Source: Pseudomonas taiwanensis DSM 21245 (GTDB lineage: Bacteria; Pseudomonadota; Gammaproteobacteria; Pseudomonadales; Pseudomonadaceae). From it: a DNA stretch of 64,000 nucleotides. The stretch spans positions 62,001 to 126,000 of the forward strand of contig NZ_AUEC01000012.1 of NCBI RefSeq assembly GCF_000425785.1, in the 5' to 3' direction. Shown here one piece after another: positions 1 through 8,659 of the stretch. The notes below the pieces were generated by a model. The model saw only the letters and a list, made by a program, of their open reading frames with translations, searched no databases and was not told the DNA's origin. Positions within the stretch are counted from its first letter, which is position 1, and each line of letters begins with the position of its first letter. The position numbers and the translations under genes are program-made.

Positions 1-2
1 CC

Positions 3-761
3 AACCGTGAGCTCGAGGCCAGCCTGCACTTGTTGCAGGAAGACCAGACCGCCGGCCGTCAGGTGCAGATGAACATGCTGCCGGAAAGCCCCTGGGGCGC
101 CGGCGAGTTCGTGTTCGAACACCAGATCATCCCGTCGCTGTACCTGTCTGGCGATTTCGCCGACTACTTCCGCGTGGATGACCGACGCATTGCCTTCTAC
201 CTGGCCGATGTCTCCGGACACGGTGCGTCGTCGGCCTTCGTCACCGTGTTGCTCAAGTTCATGACCACACGGCTGCTGTTCGAGCTAAAACGCAACAGGA
301 ATCGTGAGTTCAAGCCTTCGGAAGTGCTCAGCCACATCAATCGTGGGCTGATCAACTGTAAGCTGGGCAAGCATGTCACAATGGTGGGCGGGGTGATCGA
401 CGAGGAAACCGGCCTGCTGACCTACGCCGTTGGTGGTCACCTGCCGCTACCGGTGTTGTATACCCCGGGCCAGGCGCGTTACTTGGAAGGCCGTGGTTTG
501 CCGGTGGGCCTGTTCGACGAGGCCACCTATCAGGACCAGGTGATCGAGCTGCCGCCGCAGTTCAGCCTGAGCCTGATGTCCGATGGCATTCTGGACCTTT
601 TGCCGGGAGACACGCTCAAAGATAAAGAAGCTGCCTTGCCGGACATCGTCAAGACAGCGGGTGGTAGCCTGGATGGGCTGCGCCAACGATTTGGATTGGC
701 TACGCTTGGGGAGATGCCGGATGATATCGCCCTATTGGTGTTGAGCAGGAACCTTCAATGA
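3..761 (+). CDS. hsbR: HsbR-like PP2C/SpoIIE phosphatase, 3' part
   Basis: Only the C-terminal 252 residues are present; the frame is open from the first bases, so the gene starts upstream of the window. The visible part is a SpoIIE/PP2C-type serine phosphatase domain. It shows an early acidic patch around DYF, the DVSGHG metal-binding motif and a late SDGILDL motif with the last metal-binding Asp. Such domains dephosphorylate STAS anti-sigma antagonists. The stop overlaps the next gene, a STAS protein, by 4 bases (ATGA), so the two are translationally coupled. The pair matches HsbR-HsbA of Pseudomonas, which links flagellar anti-sigma control and c-di-GMP. The usual N-terminal receiver domain would lie outside the window. 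Confidence 0.85.
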   Translation, partial: NRELEASLHLLQEDQTAGRQVQMNMLPESPWGAGEFVFEHQIIPSLYLSGDFADYFRVDDRRIAFYLADVSGHGASSAFVTVLLKFMTTRLLFELKRNRNREFKPSEVLSHINRGLINCKLGKHVTMVGGVIDEETGLLTYAVGGHLPLPVLYTPGQARYLEGRGLPVGLFDEATYQDQVIELPPQFSLSLMSDGILDLLPGDTLKDKEAALPDIVKTAGGSLDGLRQRFGLATLGEMPDDIALLVLSRNLQ

Positions 762-1240
762 GTACCGGTAGAATCCAGTTCGCCGAGCAAAGCGGTACCT
801 TTGTACTGAAATTTGTCGGTGAAGTGCGCCTGACCCTGTGTTCGGCGCTGGATGCGACGATCGAGAAGATCTTCACCGCGCTGAACTTCTCGGCCATCGT
901 CATCGACCTGACCGAGACCGAAAGCATCGACAGCACTACCTTGGGCCTGTTGGCCAAGTTGTCGATTCTGTCGCGGCAGAAGGTTGGCCTGTTGCCGACC
1001 GTGGTCACCACCAACCCGGACATTTCGCGTCTTTTGCAGTCGATGGGTTTCGATCAGGTGTTCAACATCGTCGATCGTCCGGTGCCGTGCCCGGAATGCC
1101 TGACCGACTTGCCATCCCAGGACCAGAGCGAGGACGTGGTGCGCTCCAAGGTGCTGGAGGCGCACAAAATCCTGATGGGGTTGAACGACTCCAATCGCGA
1201 AGCCTTCCACGACCTGGTAAATGCGCTGGAGCGGACCTGA
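758..1240 (+). CDS. hsbA: STAS anti-anti-sigma factor HsbA-like
   Basis: 160 residues. An N-terminal STAS fold (about residues 5-110) carries the phospho-acceptor stretch TESIDST at residues 54-60, with Ser56 and Ser59 as candidate phosphorylation sites, followed by the usual TLGLLAKL helix. The extra C-terminal tail (about 110-160) has a CPEC pair. In Pseudomonas, HsbA is switched by HsbR phosphorylation and dephosphorylation and binds either the anti-sigma factor FlgM or the diguanylate cyclase HsbD. The ATG overlaps the phosphatase stop. The hsbD gene is not downstream; the next gene is convergent. Function is by family, not shown here. Confidence 0.85.
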   Translation: MSTGRIQFAEQSGTFVLKFVGEVRLTLCSALDATIEKIFTALNFSAIVIDLTETESIDSTTLGLLAKLSILSRQKVGLLPTVVTTNPDISRLLQSMGFDQVFNIVDRPVPCPECLTDLPSQDQSEDVVRSKVLEAHKILMGLNDSNREAFHDLVNALERT

Positions 1241-1258
1241 TCCCACCTCTGCATCGCT

Positions 1259-1284
1259 GCCTTCGCGGGTTCACCCGCGAAGGC
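1259..1284. repeat. Perfect palindrome between convergent genes
   Basis: Arms GCCTTCGCGGG and CCCGCGAAGGC with a TTCA loop, 18 bases after the hsbA stop and before the convergent phosphatase stop. It resembles a P. putida REP-type palindrome. It has no U tract, so it may limit read-through or stabilise both mRNAs rather than act as a classic terminator. Confidence 0.7.
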
Positions 1285-1306
1285 GCCAGTGAATCCAAGC
1301 CAAAGC

Positions 1307-3178
1307 TCACGCCCGTCGCATGAACTCCGTCGCCGTTCCACCGGCGGCATTCAACTGGAACACCCGCGCTGGCCGCCCCTGTTCATCGAAGAATACCTGT
1401 CCGAGCCCCGCGCTGTTCCATAGCCGTTCGCCTGCATCGGCATGGCTGGGCGTGCGCGGTATCACTTCCATCTCCCGACGCTTGGTGAACCAGTTGAGCG
1501 GCGAGCGTGGCGCGTACAGCCAGCGGTTCAGCCGGTCGAGCACCGCCAGCAGGCGTTTGGGGAATTCGTTCTTGATGCCGCTGCTGGTGATCTGCCACAG
1601 GTGCGGGCTGCGCTGACGATGGCGAATCAGAACTTCGTAGACGAACGAATAGTGCACATCCCCCGACAGGATCACGTAATGCCCCGGTGTGCGCGAGTGG
1701 CGGAAGATGTTCAGGATCACCTGCCCTGCACCCCGGTGGGCCATCCAGTTTTCGGCATCTACCAGCAGCGGGTAGCCCAGCCAACTGAACACCCTCTGCA
1801 CGGTCTCGATCAGCTTCACCCCGAAAATCGGTGCAGGTGACACGATGACGGCGGAAGGATGGTCGAGCAGCGCCTGCTGCAGCTCGCACAGTGCTTCCCA
1901 ATCCAACAGGCCGGAGGGCTTGGCCAGGTTGCTTTCGCTGCGCCAGCGTCGGGTGCGGGTGTCCAGCACCAGCAGAGGCGGGTTGGTGGGGAGGTTGAAT
2001 TGCCAGCCCTGAAAGCGCAGTAGCTCGCCGATCAGTTCATCCTGCACCTGGCTACCCGACGCGGTTTCGGCCAGCGCGCCGACTTGCCCGACCAGCGCTT
2101 TGCAGCCATCGGGGTCATTGCCCCAGGCCTGGCACAGCAGGTAGCCCAATAGCGCATTGCCGATGATCCGCCGCGAGAAGGGGTGGCCGTAGGCGGTTTC
2201 TTCCCATTGTGCCGACAGGTTCCAGTCATCTGTGATGTCGTGGTCGTCGAAGATCATCAAGCACGGCAGGTGCGCCATCACCCGGGCCACCGGAGCCAGG
2301 TTGACGGCAAAGGCCTCGATCAGCGGCAACTCTTTGTGGTACCGACCCTGGCGTTGGGGGTTCAGCCCTTGCGGCATGGTCAGGTCGACCAGTTGCCAGG
2401 GCGTGGGCGACCATACCAGCAGGTACATGGCCATGACCTCGGCGAAGGTCACCAGGTGATTGTCGGCATTGCTGGAGGAGAAGATCGGCTTGCGTTTGCC
2501 ACCGAAGAAACGCTCGCGCAGGGTTTCGTTGCGCTCCTGCGCCGGCAGCAAGTCCGCACGGTGGTAGTAGCAGGCGGGGTGCTTGTAGAGTGCGGCGCTG
2601 TCGCTGACCAGGGCGCCGTCCAAGGTTTCATCGAGCAGGCCCAGGCGTGCGATCAGTGCATGGATGGCCCGCAGCATCGGGCCGGCCACATCGTCGGCAT
2701 AGACCTGATCGCCAGTCATCAACAGCAGCGCCGGACGTTGTTCAGGCCGTTGGCATTGCTGCAGCAGGCGATCGGCACATAACAGGCCATCGGTGGCGGG
2801 GTGATGCGGTTTGCGGCAAGAGCCGTGTAGTAGCTGGTCAAGGCGTTCGCGCAGCACGAAGTTGGGGCGCCGCTGGCCGGGGTAAAGCAGGTGCTCGGCC
2901 CAGTCGGCAATGCCTCGGCCGCCGAGAAGCACATCGTATTGAAGCTCGACGTTGCAGGGCAGGGGCTGCGCGAAATGGATGTCCAGCAGGTGCAGGTAGG
3001 CGTGTTTGCCCACTGGGATGACCTGGCAATCGGTCCTTGGCGTGATGCCAGGGCAGTCCAGGGTGAATTCGGGTTGCAGCGGTTGCGTGCAGGCGAGCCA
3101 GATGGCCAGGCGCTGGGGCTCCAGGCGGCGCAATACTGGGCCTGCGAGAACGAGCGGCAAAGAGGAGGAGGGTGTCAT
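1307..3178 (-). CDS. PhoD-like metallophosphatase
   Basis: 623 residues. It has metallophosphatase motifs in the PhoD/alkaline phosphatase D order: TGDQVYADD in the first third, FDDHDITDDWN in the middle and LSGDVHYSFVYEV near the C-terminus, which supply the Asp, Asn and His metal ligands. There is no clear Tat or Sec signal at the start, unlike secreted PhoD, so a cytoplasmic phosphodiesterase or phosphatase is likely; the substrate is unknown. It lies downstream of tal on the same strand but behind a strong terminator, so it probably has its own promoter. Confidence 0.85.
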   Translation of the reverse strand: MTPSSSLPLVLAGPVLRRLEPQRLAIWLACTQPLQPEFTLDCPGITPRTDCQVIPVGKHAYLHLLDIHFAQPLPCNVELQYDVLLGGRGIADWAEHLLYPGQRRPNFVLRERLDQLLHGSCRKPHHPATDGLLCADRLLQQCQRPEQRPALLLMTGDQVYADDVAGPMLRAIHALIARLGLLDETLDGALVSDSAALYKHPACYYHRADLLPAQERNETLRERFFGGKRKPIFSSSNADNHLVTFAEVMAMYLLVWSPTPWQLVDLTMPQGLNPQRQGRYHKELPLIEAFAVNLAPVARVMAHLPCLMIFDDHDITDDWNLSAQWEETAYGHPFSRRIIGNALLGYLLCQAWGNDPDGCKALVGQVGALAETASGSQVQDELIGELLRFQGWQFNLPTNPPLLVLDTRTRRWRSESNLAKPSGLLDWEALCELQQALLDHPSAVIVSPAPIFGVKLIETVQRVFSWLGYPLLVDAENWMAHRGAGQVILNIFRHSRTPGHYVILSGDVHYSFVYEVLIRHRQRSPHLWQITSSGIKNEFPKRLLAVLDRLNRWLYAPRSPLNWFTKRREMEVIPRTPSHADAGERLWNSAGLGQVFFDEQGRPARVFQLNAAGGTATEFMRRA

Positions 3179-3205
3179 TGACAGCTCTGGTGGCTAAAAG
3201 GCCCT

Positions 3206-3223
3206 ACGCTGGCAAGCCAGCGT
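3206..3223. repeat. Short REP-like palindrome
   Basis: ACGCTGGC and GCCAGCGT form an almost loopless palindrome between the phosphatase start and the tal terminator. The GCTGGCAAGCCAGC core is typical of P. putida REP-family sequences. Confidence 0.5.
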
Positions 3224-3238
3224 CTAACGGACGGTGCA

Positions 3239-3277
3239 AAATAAAACGGGCGGAAAATGTGAACACTTCCCGCCCGT
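3239..3277 (-). terminator. Intrinsic terminator of tal
   Basis: Read on the minus strand, the stem is ACGGGCGG(G)AA with TTCCGCCCGT, followed by TTTATTTT. It lies 20 bases past the tal stop and is a good rho-independent terminator. Confidence 0.85.
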
Positions 3278-3296
3278 CAGGCAAACCCGGTATGTA

Positions 3297-4223
3297 TCAG
3301 GCTTTTTCAGCCATCAGTTTTTCCAGTTTCTCCTGATCCCGCGCGAACTGACGGATGCCTTCGGCGAGTTTCTCGGTGCCCATGGCATCTTCGTTCATCG
3401 CCCAGCGGAATTGGCTTTCGTTCAGTACCTGCTTAGCCTCACCGGCATTACCCGGCTTGAGTATGCGTGGCAATTGCCCTTGATCATCGCTCAACTGCTG
3501 CAGAAGTTCAGGGCTGATGGTCAGGCGGTCACACCCTGCCAACTGCTCGATCTGGCCGATGTTGCGGAAGCTGGCGCCCATGACCACGGTGTTGTAGCCA
3601 TTGGTCTTGTAGTAGTTGTAGATGCGGGTGACCGACTGCACGCCCGGGTCCTCGGCGCCGACATATTCCTGGCCGGTACTCTTCTTGTACCAGTCGTAGA
3701 TACGGCCTACGAAAGGCGAGATCAGGAACACCCCGGCATCGGCGCAGGCCTGGGCCTGGGCGAAGGAGAACAGCAAGGTCAGGTTGGTCTGGATGCCTTC
3801 CTTTTCCAGCTTCTCGGCGGCGCGGATACCCTCCCACGTGGAGGCTAGCTTGATCAGCACGCGGTCTTTGCTCACACCGGCGGCTTCGTAAAGGGCGATC
3901 AGTTGGCGAGCTTTGTTCAGCAGCGCCGGTTCATCGAACGACAGACGGGCATCCACTTCGGTGGAGATGCGCCCAGGGATGACCTTGAGAATGCCCGCGC
4001 CCACGGCCACGGCGAACTTGTCGCACGCCAGGTCGACATTACCCTTGGCGTCGGCTTTCACCTGCTTGAGCAGGTCGGCATAACCAGGGATGGCGGCTGC
4101 CTTGAGCAGCAGCGACGGGTTGGTGGTGGCATCGACTGGCTTGAGGCGAGTGATGGCATCCAGGTCCCCGGTGTCGGCGACCACGGTGGTGAACTGCTTG
4201 AGTTGTTCCAGCTTGGAGGTCAT
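3297..4223 (-). CDS. tal: Transaldolase
   Basis: 308 residues, the normal length of a class I transaldolase. It exchanges a dihydroxyacetone unit between sedoheptulose-7-P and glyceraldehyde-3-P in the cytosolic pentose phosphate pathway. [11 protein letters not shown] near residue 17 holds the catalytic Asp, [10 protein letters not shown] follows, and [11 protein letters not shown] near residue 130 holds the Schiff-base Lys. The start at 4223 ([10 protein letters not shown]) is preferred over an in-frame ATG 33 bases upstream: it matches the family N-terminus and has an AGGA element just upstream. A strong terminator follows the gene. Confidence 0.97.
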   Translation of the reverse strand: MTSKLEQLKQFTTVVADTGDLDAITRLKPVDATTNPSLLLKAAAIPGYADLLKQVKADAKGNVDLACDKFAVAVGAGILKVIPGRISTEVDARLSFDEPALLNKARQLIALYEAAGVSKDRVLIKLASTWEGIRAAEKLEKEGIQTNLTLLFSFAQAQACADAGVFLISPFVGRIYDWYKKSTGQEYVGAEDPGVQSVTRIYNYYKTNGYNTVVMGASFRNIGQIEQLAGCDRLTISPELLQQLSDDQGQLPRILKPGNAGEAKQVLNESQFRWAMNEDAMGTEKLAEGIRQFARDQEKLEKLMAEKA

Positions 4224-4442
4224 GGGCGTGCTCTGTCCTGTGCATTTACTCGACATTACCCGAGCCCCGGCAGCTGCTCAAGGCCTGCCGACGCTGCTCG
4301 GGCGAACACCGCGAATCCCTGTGGGCGCGGGCTTTAAAGGTGAGCATTCGAGTCGCAACCGAGCCAGAGGTTCCTTGGCGTCGCTTTGCAATCCCGTCCC
4401 CGTAAAAGACGGCTTGTCGGCAGCAAGGCGCTGACTGGCGTG

Positions 4443-5453
4443 TCACCGCCCCTGCAGCAACTCCGCCGCCTGGTCGAACACCACCAACGGTTCAGGCGCT
4501 TTATGAATATCCGCCGACAGCAACTGCCGGAACCGCCGCGCCCCCGGGAAGCCCTGGCCAAGCCCGAGGATATGCCGGGTGATGTGATGCATTGCGCCCC
4601 CGCTTTGCAGATGCGCAACGATGTACGGTCGCAGCGTCTCTAGTGCCTGGCTACGGCTTACCGCCGGTGCTTCGCTGCCGAACAGGCGTTGGTCCACCTC
4701 GGCCAGCAGGTACGGATTGTGATACGCCTCGCGCCCCAGCATCACGCCATCGAAGGTCTCAAGGTGCGTCTGGCACTCGTCCAGGGTCTTGATGCCTCCG
4801 TTGAGCACGATTTCCAGGTCGGGGAAGTCCGCTTTCAACTGCGCGGCAACGTCGTAGCGCAGCGGCGGGATTTCGCGGTTTTCCTTGGGCGACAACCCTT
4901 CGAGGATGGCGATACGCGCATGCACGGTAAAGCTACGGCAACCGGCCTCGCGTACCTGCCCGACGAAATCGCACAGTTCGGCATAGCTGTCGCGGCCATT
5001 GATGCCGATGCGATGCTTGACCGTGACCGGAGTCGATACGGCATCACGCATGGCCTTGACGCAATCGGCCACCAGCGCGGGATGCGCCATCAGGCAGGCA
5101 CCGATCATGTTGTTCTGCACCCGGTCGCTCGGGCAGCCGACGTTCAGATTGACCTCATCGTAACCAGCCTCCTCGGCCAGTTTCGCGCAGGCGGCCAGGT
5201 CGGCCGGGACGCTACCGCCCAGTTGCAATGCCAGCGGGTGCTCGGAAACGTCGTGGCGCAGGAAGCGGTGGGCGTCGTTGTGAAGGAGCGCACCGGTGGT
5301 GACCATTTCGGTGTAGAGCAGGGTGTGCTTGGACAGCAGGCGCAGGAAGAACCGGCAGTGGCGGTCGGTCCAATCCATCATCGGCGCAACGCTGAAGCGG
5401 CGGGACGGCTCAGGGCGCGTGGTTTGAGGCTTTGAGGCTGATTCTAGGGGCAT
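4443..5453 (-). CDS. dusA: tRNA-dihydrouridine synthase A
   Basis: 336 residues. This FMN-dependent reductase modifies U20/U20a in the tRNA D-loop using NADPH. Family motifs in order: FSVAPMMDWTDRHCR at the N-terminal barrel strand, YTEMVTTGALL, NLNVGCPSDRVQ with the active-site Cys, TVKHRIGI, and FTVHARIAILEGLSPKENR, which is diagnostic of DusA rather than DusB/C. The start at 5453 is chosen because upstream in-frame codons are not family-like; an upstream extension to 5555 is possible. Monocistronic and upstream of tal, separated by about 220 bases with no gene. Confidence 0.95.
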   Translation of the reverse strand: MPLESASKPQTTRPEPSRRFSVAPMMDWTDRHCRFFLRLLSKHTLLYTEMVTTGALLHNDAHRFLRHDVSEHPLALQLGGSVPADLAACAKLAEEAGYDEVNLNVGCPSDRVQNNMIGACLMAHPALVADCVKAMRDAVSTPVTVKHRIGINGRDSYAELCDFVGQVREAGCRSFTVHARIAILEGLSPKENREIPPLRYDVAAQLKADFPDLEIVLNGGIKTLDECQTHLETFDGVMLGREAYHNPYLLAEVDQRLFGSEAPAVSRSQALETLRPYIVAHLQSGGAMHHITRHILGLGQGFPGARRFRQLLSADIHKAPEPLVVFDQAAELLQGR

Positions 5454-5779
5454 TCTGGGTCTACGCAGTGTGTACCGTCCTGGAGGCTGCTGAGAGCGAC
5501 AGGGTAGGGCGTACCCATACCGAGATCGTGCTTGTGCCAACGCAGAACATGTCAATGTCCAAGCAAGCGGGGAGCTGACGGGGCGGTCGACTGCACCGTT
5601 CAGGCCCGCCTGAAGAGAAAGTGCCCTAGTTTACCAAGAGTGCCGCACATTCGCCTGTGTGCAGGTCGCATGGGTTTACACCCGATCTTTGCGGTTGCCG
5701 GTAGTTCTGGGTGGAACCGAGTTTTTGCTCTGCCATCGAGCGCGAAAAAGCGTCACTGCGCAGGGAGCGGCACTATTGT

Positions 5780-6019
5780 TCAGGAGTTTGAGTGCACGCC
5801 TGAGGCCGATATCGGATCGGTCTGCATGTCCAAACAGACTTCTCTCAACAGCGTGCGTAACCACTGATGCGCGGGATCGGCCGCGAAGCGAGGATGCCAA
5901 AGCAACGACAACGTAAAAGCTTCGGTTGGGACGGCAACGGAAAACTGTACATGCCTTGGTACGGTGATGCGATCAAGCCCAGTTTTCCTCAACTTGCGTC
6001 GCTTTCCAGTCCGGGTCAT
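5780..6019 (-). pseudogene. LysR regulator C-terminal remnant
   Basis: A 79-codon open stretch whose central part (about 5830-5945) reads like the extreme C-terminus of a LysR-type regulator: SLLWHPRFAADPAHQWLR followed by LLREVC. The HTH domain and the rest of the effector domain are absent, and no LysR start lies upstream. I read it as the tail of a decayed or deleted regulator. The rest of the 636-base interval between dusA and the transporter gene (5454-6089) shows no convincing gene. Confidence 0.55.
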
Positions 6020-6089
6020 TCAATCTTAGGAAGGGGAAAGGGCAATCGGTAAGGTCCGCTTCCGACTCTTACCGCGAGATCCTGAAGGT

Positions 6090-7046
6090 TTACCTGCTGC
6101 CTTGGCGATGACGTTGATCAGCACGATAGAACTGCCCGATCGCCACGGTAACCCCGAGGAATAGGGTTGCCGTCCCCAGCGCTTCCAATGGCGATGGCCA
6201 ACGCTGCTGGATGAGAAGACCGAACGTAGTGGCGTAAAGCGTTTCGCTGGCAATCAATTGCCCGCCTAACGCCAGAGGAATGCTTCGCGTTGCGATGGAC
6301 CAAGCCCAGGCACCGCCGAGGGTTGCTGCCAACCCCTGTACCAGTCCGCAGAGAAGCACCGCCGAGGTTCCGTCGAGAGCGCCGCCGTGGCTTACGAAAC
6401 TGGACAGTTTCAGGTAGAGCCCCACGGGTAGGAATGCGACCATTTCGATGCTGCACGTCAGGATAAGCAGTGCCGACCAGAACAGCGGATCCATGCCCGG
6501 TCTTGTCCGGAGCGCGCGCTCGTTCAGCAAGCCGAAGGCAGTCCAGAATCCAATCGCCAGCAGGGAAAGCAAGATGCCCGCCAGCACCATGACAGCGGGC
6601 TGCGAGGCTTGCCCATTGGCGCGCTCGAAACTGCTGGCATTGACCATGATGATACCCAACGCGCCCAGCAGCAGTGGGGCGGCGATGCTACGCCAAGGAA
6701 TCACTTGGCTGTGCAGGTTTCCGGCGATGGCCAGGACGATGGGCACGCAACCTAGCATCACCGGTGGAATCACCGGCCCAGCTGCGATAACGGCACTGGT
6801 GATCAGGAAGAAATAGCCGATGTAGCCCAGAAAGCCGAGCAGGCCGACCGTCAGCCAATCGCCAAGTGTCAGCGTCGTCACTTGTCGACGGAACCGAACC
6901 AGCACAATGAGCGCCCCCAGGCCGGCAAACGCGTAACTCACCACCGCTAGGTCAAAGGTGCTGTACTCCCCGATCAGGCTCGGCAACAAATAGAGCAACG
7001 ACCAGGAAAAAGTGGCTGCGATGGCCGCGATCAATCCAACTTTCAT
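6090..7046 (-). CDS. EamA/DMT-family transporter
   Basis: 318 residues, highly hydrophobic, with about ten predicted membrane helices in two EamA-like halves. The first helix begins MKVGLIAAIAATFSWSLL. This is the drug/metabolite transporter superfamily; the substrate cannot be told from sequence. The start at 7046 overlaps the stop of the TetR gene (ATGA, 7043-7046), so expression is coupled to that regulator. An upstream in-frame ATG lies inside the regulator gene and is not used here. Confidence 0.85.
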   Translation of the reverse strand: MKVGLIAAIAATFSWSLLYLLPSLIGEYSTFDLAVVSYAFAGLGALIVLVRFRRQVTTLTLGDWLTVGLLGFLGYIGYFFLITSAVIAAGPVIPPVMLGCVPIVLAIAGNLHSQVIPWRSIAAPLLLGALGIIMVNASSFERANGQASQPAVMVLAGILLSLLAIGFWTAFGLLNERALRTRPGMDPLFWSALLILTCSIEMVAFLPVGLYLKLSSFVSHGGALDGTSAVLLCGLVQGLAATLGGAWAWSIATRSIPLALGGQLIASETLYATTFGLLIQQRWPSPLEALGTATLFLGVTVAIGQFYRADQRHRQGSR

Positions 7047-7615
7047 GTGCACTGCTCTGTGTGAGGTTGGCAATGCAGCCATTGTCTGGCCATTTGTCGT
7101 GCCGTATTGAAAACCGCCGCGCAATTGCCGTGCGCGGCACTCACAAAGCTGCCCTCCAGCAGCAGAAACAGGCTATCGGCGATTTGCTGTGGGGCGTTGA
7201 ACTTCGCCAGCCTGGCCAGCGAAACCAATTGCTCGCGCACCCCCGCTTTGTGCCGCTCCGCAGCAAGGAATACCGGGTGACTGAATGAGGAAAACTCGGC
7301 AGCACTGTTGACGAACAGGCAGCCGCGATGACTGTCGCGCTCGACGTAGCCCTGATAGAGATCGAAGAACGCCAGAAGCGCCTCCAGGGGATCGGGCAAG
7401 TCGTTGCGCAGTTGCTCGACTCTCGCTCGCCAGATGCGATCACGCTCCTCCAGGCATGCAACGATCAGCGAATCCTTGGATGGAAAGTGGCCGTAAAGCG
7501 TCATCTTGGTGACACCGGCCCGCGCAGCGATGGCCGCTACGCCGGTGACATGTAGTCCTTGGCTCAGAAATAGCTCCAGGGCGGCGTGGATAAGTCGCTG
7601 GCGAGTTTCTTCCAT
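7043..7615 (-). CDS. TetR/AcrR-family repressor
   Basis: 190 residues. The N-terminal TetR HTH runs over about residues 1-55, starting MEETRQRLIHAALELF, with the GVTKMTLYGHFPSKDSL recognition region. The C-terminal part resembles the TetR_C ligand-binding domain with a CLFVNSAAEF stretch. It is first in an operon with the DMT transporter and probably controls it. The frame is open far upstream (to 8212), but that extension has no homology that I recognise, and the HTH begins exactly at this ATG. Confidence 0.88.
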   Translation of the reverse strand: MEETRQRLIHAALELFLSQGLHVTGVAAIAARAGVTKMTLYGHFPSKDSLIVACLEERDRIWRARVEQLRNDLPDPLEALLAFFDLYQGYVERDSHRGCLFVNSAAEFSSFSHPVFLAAERHKAGVREQLVSLARLAKFNAPQQIADSLFLLLEGSFVSAAHGNCAAVFNTARQMARQWLHCQPHTEQCT

Positions 7616-7653
7616 GGCGGTTGGCCTTCGCATATGGGGCGGTGATTCGACTA

Positions 7654-7665
7654 TACCGACCGGTA
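7654..7665. promoter_or_regulatory. Probable TetR operator
   Basis: TACCGACCGGTA has inverted 5-base arms (TACCG and CGGTA) around a 2-base centre. It lies 39 bases upstream of the tetR start, where an autoregulatory operator is expected. No experimental support. Confidence 0.45.
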
Positions 7666-8176
7666 AGGATTGATTGGGCGCAGAAGCGACCACTCTCGAT
7701 GTACCAGCGACACCGGCCTGCGAACTGATCTTGATGAGGCTGTCACCTGCGCCCGCGTCTGCAGGAAGCGCTAGCTTCGCCGACTGAATCGCGCACTGAA
7801 GACAGCCCACCGAGGCGGACAAGGCGCTTCGCGACCCTGGCACGGTTGTGGTGCTGACGCAATAACTTGCGCCGGGGTTTATCGTTGAGCGATGGGCATC
7901 CCGGTGGGCGTGTATGGCCACTGCGACAAGCGCACGCAGCTGCCAACCCTTCACGTCGGTTTCAGGATGCGCCTGGTCGCTCCCACGCACCTTCTTGGCC
8001 CTACAAGTGCCATGCTTGTTGGATGCCCCGGAGTCCAGTGCGCGCAGACGCACGGCCTTGGGCAAGGAGGCTGCCGACAACCACGCAACCGTGACGTGGT
8101 CGGTACGCCGCAGCAGAACACGCCGGGCACTTGCCACTACAACAAAAGGCGGGCCCGTGATGCAGAGGTCCGCTGT
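7666..8176. other. Gene-poor interval before fds operon
   Basis: About 510 bases between the tetR control region and fdsG. Several frames are open, including a long one antisense to this interval, but none has a recognisable domain, good start site or conserved family. A promoter for the fds operon must lie here or inside the 5' leader; I cannot place it. No adjacent LysR-type formate regulator is seen. Confidence 0.5.
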
Positions 8177-8659
8177 ATGCCTGATGAACTGCTTGACCTG
8201 CCGTTGATCCACAGCATTCTGGCGCGCGAAAAGGAAAACCCTGGCGCGCTGTTACCGATTCTCCATGCCATCCAGGACAGCATCGGCTACGTACCCGATG
8301 CCGCCGTCCCCGAGATTGCCCATGCCCTCAACCTCAGCCTGGCCGAGGTGCGTGGGGTCATCAGCTTCTATCACGATTTCCGCACCGCGCCGCCAGCCCG
8401 GCACACCCTACGCCTGTGCCGCGCCGAGTCGTGTCAGAGCCGTGGAGCCGAAGCCCTGGCCGCGCAACTGCGCGAGCAGCTGGCGCTGGACGATCATGGC
8501 ACCAGCGCCGATGGGGCTATCGGTTTGCGACCTGTGTATTGCCTGGGAGCCTGTGCCTGTTCGCCAGCCCTGGAGCTGGACGGTCAACTGCACGCAAGGC
8601 TCACCCCTGAGCGGTTGCGGGCCTTGGTCAAGGGTTGCCTGGAGGACGCAGCATGCTGA
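8177..8659 (+). CDS. fdsG: NAD-dependent formate dehydrogenase gamma subunit
   Basis: 160 residues, homologous to NuoE/HoxE. It carries one [2Fe-2S] cluster, with ligands visible as LCRAESC (Cys-x4-Cys) and CLGAC near the C-terminus. It passes electrons within the diaphorase module of the soluble formate dehydrogenase. The start is the ATG before PDELLDLPLIH; the open frame upstream is not family-like. Its end overlaps fdsB by 7 bases. First gene of fdsGBAD. Confidence 0.92.
   Translation: MPDELLDLPLIHSILAREKENPGALLPILHAIQDSIGYVPDAAVPEIAHALNLSLAEVRGVISFYHDFRTAPPARHTLRLCRAESCQSRGAEALAAQLREQLALDDHGTSADGAIGLRPVYCLGACACSPALELDGQLHARLTPERLRALVKGCLEDAAC

Noticed and set aside
5532..5867. Plus-strand 111-codon frame upstream of dusA
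   Set aside because: No ribosome site or family, and it overlaps the LysR remnant on the other strand.
7616..8212. N-terminal extension of the TetR gene
   Set aside because: Frame is open but the HTH begins exactly at the ATG at 7615, and the extension has no recognisable similarity.
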